DNA of 64,000 bases from Roseibacillus sp. (lineage in GTDB: Bacteria; Verrucomicrobiota; Verrucomicrobiia; Verrucomicrobiales; Akkermansiaceae): positions 22,693-86,692 of the forward strand of contig NZAC01000071.1 of assembly GCA_002686085.1 (NCBI GenBank), written 5' to 3'. Every line of letters starts with the position of its first letter. The stretch's first letter is position 1. The notes beneath the pieces were generated by a model. That model worked only from the letters and a program-made list of their open reading frames with translations, was not told the origin of the DNA and did not search any database. Both the position numbers and the translations under genes were made by a program. Below, piece by piece: positions 1 to 8,494 of the stretch.

Positions 1-2
1 AG

Positions 3-1013
3 CGGAGTGATCAATCTCGTGACCTTTACCTCGCAGGCCCTGCCTTGGAGGATCCCCACAAAATCACCGAAACCAATGCGTTTCAGAAAAACTACCAGTG
101 GGGGCGCTCAGAGCTCGTCAACTTTCAGAACGCGCAGGGTGTTCCTCTGCAGGGCATGCTCACTTACCCTGCCGGATACCGGAAAGGGAAGAAGTATCCC
201 ATGATCGTCTATATCTACGAGAAGCGCTCACAGGACCTGCACCGCTACTACACCCCCAGCGAGAAGCACCCCTACAATCCCTGCGTCTTTTCCGCAGAAG
301 GCTATTTCGTATTTCAACCCGATATCGTCTATCGGCCTCAGCAACCTGGGATCTCGGCTGTAGACTGCGTGATTCCTGCCGTGGAAAAGGTTCTTGAGAC
401 AGGAATGGTGGATTCCCGGAGAGTCGGCCTGATGGGCCATTCCTGGGGCGCCTACCAGACCTCTTTCATCGTTACCCAGACCGACCTCTTCTCGGCCGCA
501 GTCGCTGGGGCTCCCCTCACCGACATGATGAGCATGTCCGTAAGCGTTTACTGGAATTCTGGAGGCACCAATGCTCGCATCTTCGCGCAATCACAAGGAC
601 GCATGAACAAGCCCTTCTGGCAGGATGCGGAGAATTATGCTCGTAATTCCCCCATTCATGGGCTGGACACCCTCAATACTCCTCTGCTCATTGCCTTCGG
701 AGACAAGGATGGCGCGGTCGACTGGGATCAGGGTATCGAGATGTATAATGCCGCCCGCTGGGCCGGGAAGGACGATCTCGTACTCCTCGTTTACCCGGGT
801 GAGAATCACGGCCTTCGCAAGGAAGAGAACATGGTGGATTACCACTACCGCGTCAGGGAATGGATGGGGCACTTCCTAAAGAAAGAAACCGGCAGGAAGT
901 GGATCACCGAGGGCAAATCGTTCCTGGAACGCGAGAAGGAGAAGGAAGAGCTCAAGAAAAACAACAACTCAAAACCTGCTCCGGGAAAACCGCAAGCGGA
1001 AGCGGTGAAGTAA
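3..1013 (+). CDS. Prolyl oligopeptidase family (S9) serine peptidase, 3' part
   Basis: C-terminal alpha/beta-hydrolase domain of an S9 prolyl oligopeptidase/acylaminoacyl peptidase. The frame is open to the left edge, so the N-terminal beta-propeller and true start lie outside; a TTG at 45 is internal. The nucleophile sits in GHSWGAYQ (Ser codon 441-443; the usual GxSxGG is GHSWGA here), the acid is probably the second Asp of GDKDGAVDW (708-710), and the base is His in GENHGLR (807-809). The last 30 or so residues are a Lys/Glu-rich low-complexity tail ending KPQAEAVK. Such enzymes cut short peptides, usually in the cytoplasm or periplasm; location cannot be judged without the N-terminus. Family assignment is firm, substrate is unknown. 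Confidence 0.93.
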   Translation, partial: RSDQSRDLYLAGPALEDPHKITETNAFQKNYQWGRSELVNFQNAQGVPLQGMLTYPAGYRKGKKYPMIVYIYEKRSQDLHRYYTPSEKHPYNPCVFSAEGYFVFQPDIVYRPQQPGISAVDCVIPAVEKVLETGMVDSRRVGLMGHSWGAYQTSFIVTQTDLFSAAVAGAPLTDMMSMSVSVYWNSGGTNARIFAQSQGRMNKPFWQDAENYARNSPIHGLDTLNTPLLIAFGDKDGAVDWDQGIEMYNAARWAGKDDLVLLVYPGENHGLRKEENMVDYHYRVREWMGHFLKKETGRKWITEGKSFLEREKEKEELKKNNNSKPAPGKPQAEAVK

Positions 1014-1308
1014 CCGCAACCCGCGACACTGCCAGAGCAGGAGGGCGAGGCTCGAGATCTCCCTCGCTGGAATTAAAAGCATCAAGGGGATCGACGTCCT
1101 CCTGAGAAAGCGTAGATACAAGCTCTGGGTTTGCTTTCCAGACAGAGTTCTGGAGATCATCACCTAGGAGAATGCGGTGCTCTGTCTCGGCAGCCCCGAA
1201 CCGGAGACGCTGGCGTCTTTTCTTGAGAAGTAACGGGCCTTCTTCGGAGGGTGAGCCAGCTCCTGCCACACATACGTGCACTTCGACCGGAGCCTCTGCC
1301 TTCTTCAA
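952..1308 (-). CDS. Possible small hypothetical protein translationally coupled to rnhA
   Basis: A 118-codon frame begins with a TTG that overlaps the rnhA stop (TTGA) and runs convergently into the end of the peptidase gene, overlapping it by about 60 bases. The first 75 residues read like a real protein (Lys/Arg cluster [12 protein letters not shown], then acidic stretches), and it would otherwise be one of few places where a 300-base gap follows a gene. No family recognised, no signal peptide, no membrane segment. It may equally be a chance open frame: the start is a weak TTG and the C-terminal third lies antisense to the peptidase gene. A six-base stem at 1045-1050/1062-1067 lies inside it but has no T-run. 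Confidence 0.3.
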   Translation of the reverse strand: MKKAEAPVEVHVCVAGAGSPSEEGPLLLKKRRQRLRFGAAETEHRILLGDDLQNSVWKANPELVSTLSQEDVDPLDAFNSSEGDLEPRPPALAVSRVAVTSPLPLAVFPEQVLSCCFS

Positions 1309-1814
1309 TCAAAGAGGCCAGGTTCCTCTCCAGTAAGCTGCTCCTCGTTCAGGTAGCCCTCATCGGAAGGTAGATCGTCGCCTTCCGCAGCAGCCACTGC
1401 CAGGGAGTCACAACGTTCGTTCTCGACATGGCCCGCATGACCTTTGACCCACTGCCAGTGCAGTTCGTGCTGCCCGCATACCGCGTCGAGACGTTTCCAT
1501 AGGTCCTCATTCCGTAATCGCTGCCTCGGACCACGCCTCCAACCAAGCCCCTTCCACTTTTTCAGCCAGCCGCAGGTCATCGCATTGATGAGATACTTGG
1601 AATCCGAGCAAAGACGCACGCGGCAAGGCTCTTTGAGTCCTTCCAGTCCGGCGATCGCTGCCAGTAATTCCATGCGATTATTGGTGGTTCGAGCAAACCC
1701 TGCGCTCAGCTCCCTCCGATGCGCCCCGAACGTAAGGACCACGCCATAGCCCCCGGGCCCTGGATTCCCACGACAGGCACCGTCAGTAAAAATCTCCACC
1801 TCTTTCAACGTCAC
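1305..1814 (-). CDS. rnhA: Ribonuclease HI
   Basis: Endonuclease that cuts the RNA strand of RNA-DNA hybrids in the cytoplasm (primer removal, R-loop clearance). All four catalytic acids are visible: Asp11 in [14 protein letters not shown], Glu49 in NNRMELLA, Asp71 in CSDSKY and Asp136 in NERCDSLA. The conserved His lies in the KGHAGHVEN loop and the basic handle is [13 protein letters not shown]. The 169-residue length is a little above the E. coli enzyme because of a 25-residue acidic C-terminal extension. It starts with ATG at 1814 and is divergent from the methyltransferase gene, with only about 85 bases between them. Confidence 0.97.
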   Translation of the reverse strand: MTLKEVEIFTDGACRGNPGPGGYGVVLTFGAHRRELSAGFARTTNNRMELLAAIAGLEGLKEPCRVRLCSDSKYLINAMTCGWLKKWKGLGWRRGPRQRLRNEDLWKRLDAVCGQHELHWQWVKGHAGHVENERCDSLAVAAAEGDDLPSDEGYLNEEQLTGEEPGLFD

Positions 1815-1898
1815 ACATGTTCCTCTAATCCAATCACGAGTCGAGGAATTTGGCTGGCCGCATCGACAAGAGGAGGAGCAGCTGGCAGACTATCCAGG

Positions 1899-2558
1899 AT
1901 GGCTCTGGAGGAGATCCCCCTGCAACTCGATGACAAAGCCCTTCCCCCACGGGTCGCAGCGTTAATCACGGATGCTGATCGGAGGCTTGATGCCCTCTTC
2001 GAATCCAATCGTAACCGCAGAGTTCCCCGGTTCCTTCCCAGCGACCCAGTTCTTCTTTTCCGGGTTTTAAGGTCGCTCACCGAGAAAAATCTCCCCCTGG
2101 GGCACACCTTTTGTGAATGGGGAAGCGGCTTTGGCCTCGGAGCCTGCCTTGCATCACTTCTAGGCTACCGCTCCTACGGGCTGGAGATCGAGCAGGATCT
2201 GGTATCACTGGCACGGGAACTGGCGAACGATCATGCGATCACAGTTGAGAACCTATGCACGAGTTACTTCCCAGAGGGGTTTGGATCCTACCCCGCCCAT
2301 GGAGGAGCGGAGTTAATGACGCCCGAACCCCTTTCTCACTGGGGCGAATCAAGCCCCCTTGTCCCCCCCTACGAGGGCATGGACTGCGAGGTCGACGAGA
2401 TTGACGTCTTCTACGTTTACCCGTGGCCCGGAGAGCAGGAACTCATGCACAGCCTCTTTGAGGCGGTAGCATCGGATGGAGCCATCCTGATCGCCTACTA
2501 CGGAGAGCAAGACATTGCCGCCTACCGCAAGGCCATAGAGGATGACTGGGACCAGTGA
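1899..2558 (+). CDS. Class I SAM-dependent methyltransferase-like protein
   Basis: A 219-residue cytoplasmic protein with a Rossmann methyltransferase signature: FCEWGSGFGLGACLAS fits the glycine-rich motif I, GLEIEQDL the acidic end of strand 2 that binds the SAM ribose, and EIDVFYVYPWPGEQEL motif IV, followed by a GAILIAYYG strand. Substrate unknown. The open frame extends upstream through the start of rnhA on the other strand, so I place the start at the ATG at 1899; a purine-rich AGGAGG at 1871-1876 is too far upstream to be its ribosome site. It is an isolated gene, converging on the amidase gene downstream. Confidence 0.75.
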   Translation: MALEEIPLQLDDKALPPRVAALITDADRRLDALFESNRNRRVPRFLPSDPVLLFRVLRSLTEKNLPLGHTFCEWGSGFGLGACLASLLGYRSYGLEIEQDLVSLARELANDHAITVENLCTSYFPEGFGSYPAHGGAELMTPEPLSHWGESSPLVPPYEGMDCEVDEIDVFYVYPWPGEQELMHSLFEAVASDGAILIAYYGEQDIAAYRKAIEDDWDQ

Positions 2559-2607
2559 CATCCCCGGATTGCAATCCACTCTGTTCAGAGCCCTCGACCA
2601 CGGGTAA

Positions 2608-3375
2608 TCAACCCTTGATATCCTCCAGAGCCGGAAACTCGCGCCTCCACGCGATGAGATCCGCATAATCGAGCTTACAGCACAGAACGGCTTCGGAATC
2701 ACCCGCTTCTGCCTGTACTGCCCCCTGATGGTTCAATATACGTGATCCCCCATGATAGCGAAAACGAGGATCCGACCCCACCCGGTTCACTCCAACAATA
2801 TAGGAAAGATTCTCGATCGCACGGGCCTCAAGGAGAGTCTTCCAGTGGCGCGATCGGGCATCCGGCCAGTTAGCGCTGACAGTAAAAAGATTGGCTCCAT
2901 CCCGCACCCCCTTCCGGAAAAGCTCCGGGAACCGGAGGTCGTAACAGATCACCGGACATACCGTAAAGTCGTGCCAGCGAAACATCGCCAGACCGTCCCC
3001 AGCCACATAGTGACTCGATTCGTCGGTGTAGGAGAACGTGTAATTTTTCTGGTAAAGAGCGACCGGTCGACCCGAAGGGTCGTAAACCGCCACTTCATTG
3101 CGGCCCAGAGAAGATCCGGGGTCCTTACTCACGAGGCCGCCAACGACATGACTCTCGTATTGCCATGCAAGAGAAGAAAGGAATTTCTCGGTCTCACTTG
3201 CACTCCCCTCCGCCACCCGGGGCACATTCATGCTGAATCCCGTAGAAAACATCTCCGGAAGGACAATAAGCGATCCGGGAGACACTGCCGCTCCAGTCAG
3301 CAGGCGGCGGACGGTATCAAAATTAGCCTCCCGATTTTCCCAGGCGATATCATATTGGAGGGCGACGACGTGCAT
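2608..3375 (-). CDS. Carbon-nitrogen hydrolase (nitrilase superfamily, omega-amidase-like)
   Basis: A 255-residue C-N hydrolase. The Glu-Lys-Cys catalytic triad is complete: Glu41 in VLPEMFSTGFSM, Lys110 in LYQKNYTFSY and Cys144 in PVICYDLRFPELFR. The motif set (EMFSTGFSM and CYDLRFPELFR) matches the YafV/Nit2-type omega-amidases, which hydrolyse alpha-ketoglutaramate and similar monoamides (metabolite repair). No signal peptide, so cytoplasmic. Length is normal. It ends close to the convergent methyltransferase gene and has no obvious operon partner. Subfamily assignment is by motif only. Confidence 0.9.
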   Translation of the reverse strand: MHVVALQYDIAWENREANFDTVRRLLTGAAVSPGSLIVLPEMFSTGFSMNVPRVAEGSASETEKFLSSLAWQYESHVVGGLVSKDPGSSLGRNEVAVYDPSGRPVALYQKNYTFSYTDESSHYVAGDGLAMFRWHDFTVCPVICYDLRFPELFRKGVRDGANLFTVSANWPDARSRHWKTLLEARAIENLSYIVGVNRVGSDPRFRYHGGSRILNHQGAVQAEAGDSEAVLCCKLDYADLIAWRREFPALEDIKG

Positions 3376-3520
3376 TTGAATGTTTGAGCCTTATCCCAGA
3401 CCTTGCCTTCTATACTGCAGCTCGGTTGATTGTGCAAAATCACACCGGCCCCATTTCACCAGCTGATTTCAAGCGCTACCAACTGAAGACCGGCTACAGT
3501 GAATCTACCCTGCATGTCTT

Positions 3521-3556
3521 TCAAAAGAGAACCGCGCCCCTGTTCGAGGCGCGGTT
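3521..3556 (-). terminator. Rho-independent terminator of the HU gene
   Basis: A perfect nine-base stem (3530-3538 pairing with 3548-3556, nine-base loop) lies 29 bases beyond the HU stop codon. Read on the minus strand it is followed by CTCTTTTG. This placement also shows that the short plus-strand open frame covering the region is not a gene. Confidence 0.8.
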
Positions 3557-3584
3557 CCTAAAGAATTGACCTTTAGGTCGCTGC

Positions 3585-3899
3585 CTACGCGACCATGTCT
3601 TTCAGATTCTTGAGGGGCCGAACCTTGACGACCCTCCGGGCCGGTTTGGCTGCGACGTCCATCATCTCACCGGGCTTAAATGGATTAGCGCGAGTTGTCG
3701 CTTCTGTAGCCGGCTTGTCTTGCACGACGATCTTACAGAGGCCGGGAATTGTGAACTGTCCGGGGCCTCCACGACTCACACCCTTGTTGATCTCAGCGCT
3801 CAGCGCATCGAGCACTGAAGCAATTTGCTTGCGGTTAAAGCCGGTTGCCTCGGCCATGTTGTTGAGGATCTCTGTCTTAGTTGCTGCTTTCTGGGCCAT
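3585..3899 (-). CDS. HU/IHF-family DNA-binding protein
   Basis: A 104-residue histone-like protein that bends and compacts DNA. The dimerisation helices are at 6-40 (TKTEILNNMAEATGFNRKQ). The beta-arm region carries an altered loop in which GPGQFTIPGLCKI replaces the usual GFGxFxV. The C-terminal KPARRVVKVRPLKNLKDMV is basic. The Ala-Gln-Lys N-terminus and Pro-rich middle resemble the HU variant common in Verrucomicrobiota. The ATG at 3899 has no Shine-Dalgarno. It is a single-gene unit with its own terminator. On the same strand TTGACG (3970-3975) lies in a good place for a -35 box, but I see no convincing -10. Confidence 0.93.
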   Translation of the reverse strand: MAQKAATKTEILNNMAEATGFNRKQIASVLDALSAEINKGVSRGGPGQFTIPGLCKIVVQDKPATEATTRANPFKPGEMMDVAAKPARRVVKVRPLKNLKDMVA

Positions 3900-4517
3900 G
3901 AATTTTGGTTCTTTATTGGTTAGGTTCGAATGAAACTTCGGTCTTCAACCCATAAATTTAAGCGGTTTCCGTCAAGCATTTCGCCTCCTGCGGGAAGAAT
4001 AAATTTTTATGCGCCCGGTCTATCAGTCTGTCTTTCCTCCATCTGAGAGCACTCTCAGCCATCGTGAGAGACCATACTGGGACTTTAAACGGGGTGAAAT
4101 AAGCAAGAGGATCCCTCCCTTACGCCTTTCTCCTCACATCGTTTGAGGAAGGTAGTCGTTCGCCTGCAATCTTGGCCGAAACCAGCTACAAAGCCCCTAA
4201 AAGCCTGAAAAAAAGGGTAGGAGAATAAGGGTTGGGCATTCACTTCCTCGCTTGCGGTTCCTTGCCAATCGGATCAGAACCTGCCTCTCCCCCTGTTTTT
4301 AGCGAGTCCTACGATACTCGGCTCCCAGACTCTGGATCGATGTTCTCCACTCGTGCGGCAGATCACATCTTCTGAAATAATTTTAAAAATTTCCCCGAGA
4401 GCCCTCTCTGGATCCAAAGAAAAAAGTGTCCACAAAGGGCATATTTAGCCCCTTGGAGGCCAACAAACCTCACCATCTGCCAGTTTTACCCGGTCTTGAG
4501 ACACCGTTCGTGCTCCT
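3900..4517. other. Intergenic region of 618 bases, no gene seen
   Basis: All short frames here look random and I find no tRNA fold or tandem repeat. It contains AT-rich patches (about 4000-4015 and 4378-4395) among GC-richer sequence and probably holds the HU promoter near 3960-4010. A structured RNA cannot be excluded without covariance searching. Confidence 0.6.
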
Positions 4518-5936
4518 TCAAAAGCTGACGGCCAGAGCACTGACGACCTGTAAGTCATGCCGCCCGCTGTTGTCAGCCGGATCAGTGTCGTAGGTACTCC
4601 GCCCCACTAACTGAAGGCTCAGCCTTTCCGAAAGAGCGTGCTCGACCCTGAGTTCAGAAGTGAGGATATGGCTTTTAAAATCTGTGGCTTTGCTCAGCCA
4701 TGAGAGTTCCCCCACAAGCTGCGTCCTTTTACCCAGCTGATGTTCCGCCTTGACCGCAGCATAGGTCGCCAGAAAGGCGCTCTCTCGCCCACCTTTCTGT
4801 TCTGCCACGACAGAAGGGCCCCCTTCCAAGGTAAGTTCACTCCTCTCTGTTTCGAACACCAACCACCCAAAATATGGGGCGAACGCGAGACGCCAGTCTA
4901 GTCCCGCGAGCGCATCATAGTCACAATCCAACCTCATTCCTCCAAAGCTCTCCTTCCCCAGATTCCGCTGATAGTGCAAATCACCAGAAAGGCTTTCTGA
5001 ACTCAGAGTGCCACGCTGCTGTCCATATACGCCAAAGATGCCGGCCACAAATTCATTATCATTCCAGTCCCTTTTTAACCTGAGTCCACTGCTGATAGAG
5101 CGGGCATCACTATTACCTTCGGAAATACTTCCACCCAGCAAAGCAGTGACTGCCCAATCACCAGATCGCGATTTCAGTTTCTTGATTCCGGATGCAAGGA
5201 CACTCTCACTTTGATCCTCTGGGTGAAGATTATAGCCAAACCCCGCTGTCAGCAAAAGATCCTCCCCGGCTGTCTGAGGCGCCTCCCCATGGAATACGGC
5301 TTTCCCGGCGAGACGCAACGACCAGCTTCCTCCTAGCTTGGATTCCAAACCTGCGTCAGCCTCTACCGTGTAGTTACTAAGATCCCCCGCCTCGAAAAAA
5401 GCCGTAAGCGATTGAAAAAAGTGCAAGCGCTTCGTCAACTGGAAGTCTAGATGCTCATGCAAACGAACCGAGCTGAACCCGCGGGTGACTGATGCACGTT
5501 GCTCCCAGGTAAGACCTGGTCCCGCTTCCAGATCGAGCTCGAAGTTCTCCTTGTCGAGGACTCGCCATCCAATGACCGGCGAGACTACCGCTCTCCAATC
5601 AATCCTTGCCGGCTGATCATGAAGAAACTCACCACTTAACCCAGTGTAGAACCGAGTCTTCTGCCCACGGTTCAACTGAAACGAAGTTTCCACCCGCTCA
5701 CCGGAGCTCACTCCATTATCCCTGCCATAAAGCAAGGAAGCCGCTGCCTTCATCTGCCACTCTCCTAAACTACGGGAAACCTCAAGTCCCGCTGTTCCCC
5801 GAAGAGATTCACCATTTCCTCTACTCAGAGTAATGCCAGCGTTTCCCTTCCCCTCCCACCCGGCCAGATGGTCCTCCCCGAGACTCACACAAGCACTCAA
5901 AAGCACTCCCATTCCAATAATCGGTATCACCCACAC
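4518..5936 (-). CDS. Outer-membrane beta-barrel protein with two DUF481 (YdiY-like) domains
   Basis: A 472-residue exported protein. The N-terminus IIGMGVLLSACVSLGED is a short hydrophobic segment ending in a perfect lipobox-like LSAC, although it has no positive n-region. The mature part is alternating beta-strand sequence made of two related halves: about 25-240 (GNAGITLSRGNGESLRGTAG) and about 255-472 (GDWAVTALLGGSISEGNSDA). Each starts with the DUF481 'G.....S.GN......' signature of salt-induced outer-membrane proteins and has matching later strands, ending in ALAVSF with a C-terminal Phe typical of barrels. Function of DUF481 is unknown. A GTG at 5936 or 5930 serves as start; the strong AAGGAGG just upstream favours either. 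Confidence 0.82.
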   Translation of the reverse strand: MWVIPIIGMGVLLSACVSLGEDHLAGWEGKGNAGITLSRGNGESLRGTAGLEVSRSLGEWQMKAAASLLYGRDNGVSSGERVETSFQLNRGQKTRFYTGLSGEFLHDQPARIDWRAVVSPVIGWRVLDKENFELDLEAGPGLTWEQRASVTRGFSSVRLHEHLDFQLTKRLHFFQSLTAFFEAGDLSNYTVEADAGLESKLGGSWSLRLAGKAVFHGEAPQTAGEDLLLTAGFGYNLHPEDQSESVLASGIKKLKSRSGDWAVTALLGGSISEGNSDARSISSGLRLKRDWNDNEFVAGIFGVYGQQRGTLSSESLSGDLHYQRNLGKESFGGMRLDCDYDALAGLDWRLAFAPYFGWLVFETERSELTLEGGPSVVAEQKGGRESAFLATYAAVKAEHQLGKRTQLVGELSWLSKATDFKSHILTSELRVEHALSERLSLQLVGRSTYDTDPADNSGRHDLQVVSALAVSF

Positions 5937-5940
5937 ACCG

Positions 5941-5947
5941 CCTCCTT
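5941..5947 (-). promoter_or_regulatory. Strong ribosome-binding site before the DUF481 gene
   Basis: Minus-strand AAGGAGG is one of the few textbook Shine-Dalgarno sequences in the window. It sits 4 bases before the GTG at 5936 and 10 bases before the GTG at 5930, so it supports translation starting here but does not fully decide between the two. Confidence 0.65.
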
Positions 5948-6153
5948 AGAGCGAGGCATCTTCCCGGTCAAGAGACACCCGCGGCCAAGCCTGGAGACCT
6001 TTGCCTCACGCGACCGAGTGATCCAGACCCATCGAGATTCGAAGAAAACCCTAATTCCCTGCGCTATGACAACACGTAGAAAGAAAACAGACCCGCAAGT
6101 GGCACCTACAATTGACTTGGTAGGGACGGGAAATTCATGTTCGTATCCATGCC

Positions 6154-8439
6154 GTGATCTTTAATCGCCTTCTTGCGCTGCTCATCCCTCTCGCAATATC
6201 CCCGCTGGTTCCCGCTGAGGACCAGCCGGAGGCAGCTGAGGACGACAAACCAAAAGCAGGCCACTCTCATCAGGGAGAAGCATTTAATCAGGGCCCACGG
6301 CACTCCGCCCTTCCGATTGATGGCACAGGTAATATCTCCTTTCCGATTCGATGTTCATGGGAAGAAGGACAACAGTTTTTCAATCAGGGCATCGGACAGC
6401 TACACGGATTCTGGTATTACGAGGCTGAGCGGACGTTCCGTCAGATCGCCTCGAAGGATCCCGACTGCGCCATGGCCTACTGGGGGATGGCCATGGCCAA
6501 CTGGGAAAATGAAAAGCGCGCCAAGGCGTTCATTAAAAGAGCTTCTGAACTTCAGGAGAAGGCCACCGAGCAGAACCAGCGCTACATCCAAGCGCAGGCC
6601 AACTACCTCGATGGCGAACCCAAGGACGCAAAAAAGCGCAAGCAGGAGCTGATCGACGATCTCGAGGGCATTATCCAGGATTACCCGGCGGACATCGAAG
6701 CCCGCGCTATTCTATGTGTTCGCCTCTGGCAATTCGGACGGAGCGGCCTGCCCATTCATAGCCATCAGGCGGTCGATGCCATTCTCCAGCAGATCTTTGC
6801 TGTGAACCCAATGCATCCGGCCCACCACTACAGAATCCACCTCTGGGACGGCAAGAAAGCCAAGGTCGCTCTCGATTCCGCTGCCAAGCTCGGACACACC
6901 GCCCCAGGAATTGCCCATATGTGGCACATGCCTGGTCACATTTATTCCAAGCTCAAAAGGTGGGATGACTCTGCCTTTGCTCAGGAGGCCTCCGCCAGAA
7001 CTGACCATAACTACATGATCACGCGCCGGGTCCTACCCGATCGCATTCACAACTATGCTCACAACAACGAATGGTTGTGCCGAAACTGGATGACACTTGG
7101 ACGGGCGCACGATGCGCTGGGCATGGCGCAGAGCCTCATTGCCAATCCGAGGCATCCGAAGCTCAATACTCTCAGCCGAGGTGGGCGTAGCGCCAGTTAT
7201 GGGCGGAGCAGGATCTTTGAGGTGCTCAGGCGTTATGAACTCTGGGACAAAACACTTGAACTTGCAGACACCCCCTACCTCGCACCGACACCCAAGCGTG
7301 AGGAACAACTCAAACGCCTCCGCCTTCTCGGACAGGCCCACCTTGGCAAAAAGTCACTGGAAGGACTGCAATCCGTGGACGTGGAGCTCGCCACCCTCCT
7401 GAAGACTGCTCGAGAAGAAGGCGAAAAGGCCAAGACCGAGGCCATGGAGAAAGCTGCCAAGGAGGAGAAGAACGAAAAAGACACGGAAAAGCTTGTTAAG
7501 GAGGCCACTAAAAAGCCTGAGGAGTGGATCAAGAAGCTAGAGAAAGCCCGGGAGGCTATCGTCTGCTTCTCTGCTTTACTCGAAAACAAAATGGACGAAG
7601 CCAAGAAGCACCTTGGGGCGGTTGAGGATGATAAATACAACCTCGCCAAGCTCCATCTCCGGGCCGGTGACGAGGAGAAGGCCCTCAAGATGAGTGAGGA
7701 GGCCCTGAAACCTGGTGACAACCGCGTTCTACCTCTTCTCGCTCGTATCGAAATTCTGCATGCCACCGGGAAGGAAGAGCAGACCCGCAAGGCCTTTGAA
7801 TTACTGAAGCCTATTTCAGCATACCTCGACCTGAAGGCGCCTCCGGTCGCAAGGGTAATGGCGATCGCCGAGGAGCTCGATCTTGGTGACTGGCAGGCAG
7901 AGCCTGTACTTCGTGATGACATTGGTGTGCGGCCCTCACTCGATTCGCTTGGGCCAGTGGCCTGGACCCCACCACCAGCCTACGATTTCACGCTGCCTGA
8001 TGGCACGGGCGGCACGATCTCCCGCAAAGACTACGCTGGAAGGCCAATTATCCTCGTATTCTATCTGGGGTACGGATGCCTGCACTGTGCCGAGCAACTG
8101 GAGAAGTTCGCGAAGAGCGCGAAACTTTTCGAGGAGAATGGTTTTGACGTCCTCGCCGTCAGCACGGACAGCGAAACCGATCTGATTAAATCACGGGAAA
8201 AGTGGGAAAAGGACGGTAACAGTTTCCCCTTTCCGCTGGTTGCAGATCCGGCCTTGAAGGTGTTCCGGCAATGGAACGCCTATGATGACTTTGAGAAGTC
8301 ACCACTCCACGGCACTTTTGTGATCTCACCATCGGGCAAGGTCCTCTGGCAGGACATCAGTTCTGATCCTTTCATGGATTGCGATTTCCTCGTCAAGGAA
8401 AGCCAGCGCCTGCTCCACTTGCATGGACAGGACCTCTAA
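6154..8439 (+). CDS. Secreted TPR protein with C-terminal AhpC/TSA (thioredoxin-fold) domain
   Basis: A 761-residue protein. Signal peptide at 1-21 (FNRLLALLIPLAISPLVPA|ED). Next comes a His-rich segment, then helical TPR-like repeats (about 70-330) with a conserved-looking HPAHHYRIHLWD and HMWHMPGHIYSKLKRWDDS. A Lys/Glu-rich coiled coil spans about 425-480, followed by more TPRs. The C-terminal redox domain (about 600-755) resembles AhpC/TSA peroxiredoxin or TlpA: GRPIILVFYLGYGCLHCAEQL carries a Cys-Leu-His-Cys pair, followed by GFDVLAVSTDS and GTFVISPSGKVLW. It probably reduces thiols or peroxides in the periplasm on a TPR scaffold. The start is GTG at 6154, the only in-frame start giving a signal peptide. 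Divergent from the DUF481 gene. Confidence 0.82.
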   Translation: MIFNRLLALLIPLAISPLVPAEDQPEAAEDDKPKAGHSHQGEAFNQGPRHSALPIDGTGNISFPIRCSWEEGQQFFNQGIGQLHGFWYYEAERTFRQIASKDPDCAMAYWGMAMANWENEKRAKAFIKRASELQEKATEQNQRYIQAQANYLDGEPKDAKKRKQELIDDLEGIIQDYPADIEARAILCVRLWQFGRSGLPIHSHQAVDAILQQIFAVNPMHPAHHYRIHLWDGKKAKVALDSAAKLGHTAPGIAHMWHMPGHIYSKLKRWDDSAFAQEASARTDHNYMITRRVLPDRIHNYAHNNEWLCRNWMTLGRAHDALGMAQSLIANPRHPKLNTLSRGGRSASYGRSRIFEVLRRYELWDKTLELADTPYLAPTPKREEQLKRLRLLGQAHLGKKSLEGLQSVDVELATLLKTAREEGEKAKTEAMEKAAKEEKNEKDTEKLVKEATKKPEEWIKKLEKAREAIVCFSALLENKMDEAKKHLGAVEDDKYNLAKLHLRAGDEEKALKMSEEALKPGDNRVLPLLARIEILHATGKEEQTRKAFELLKPISAYLDLKAPPVARVMAIAEELDLGDWQAEPVLRDDIGVRPSLDSLGPVAWTPPPAYDFTLPDGTGGTISRKDYAGRPIILVFYLGYGCLHCAEQLEKFAKSAKLFEENGFDVLAVSTDSETDLIKSREKWEKDGNSFPFPLVADPALKVFRQWNAYDDFEKSPLHGTFVISPSGKVLWQDISSDPFMDCDFLVKESQRLLHLHGQDL

Positions 8440-8494
8440 GCTTCGTCTAATCCAGAAATTTGGGGAAACGTTTTCCTCTTGAACAGAAACTGGG

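Noticed and set aside
2752..3387. A 211-codon plus-strand frame opposite the C-N hydrolase
   Set aside because: Antisense shadow; the opposite strand has the full Glu-Lys-Cys catalytic triad.
3384..3569. A 61-codon plus-strand frame before HU
   Set aside because: It starts with TTG and its end contains the perfect stem of the HU terminator; sequence shows no protein-like pattern.
7275..7922. A 215-codon minus-strand frame inside the TPR-peroxiredoxin gene
   Set aside because: Ser/Arg-rich composition is the antisense of the Lys/Glu-rich coiled coil on the other strand; the real gene covers it entirely.
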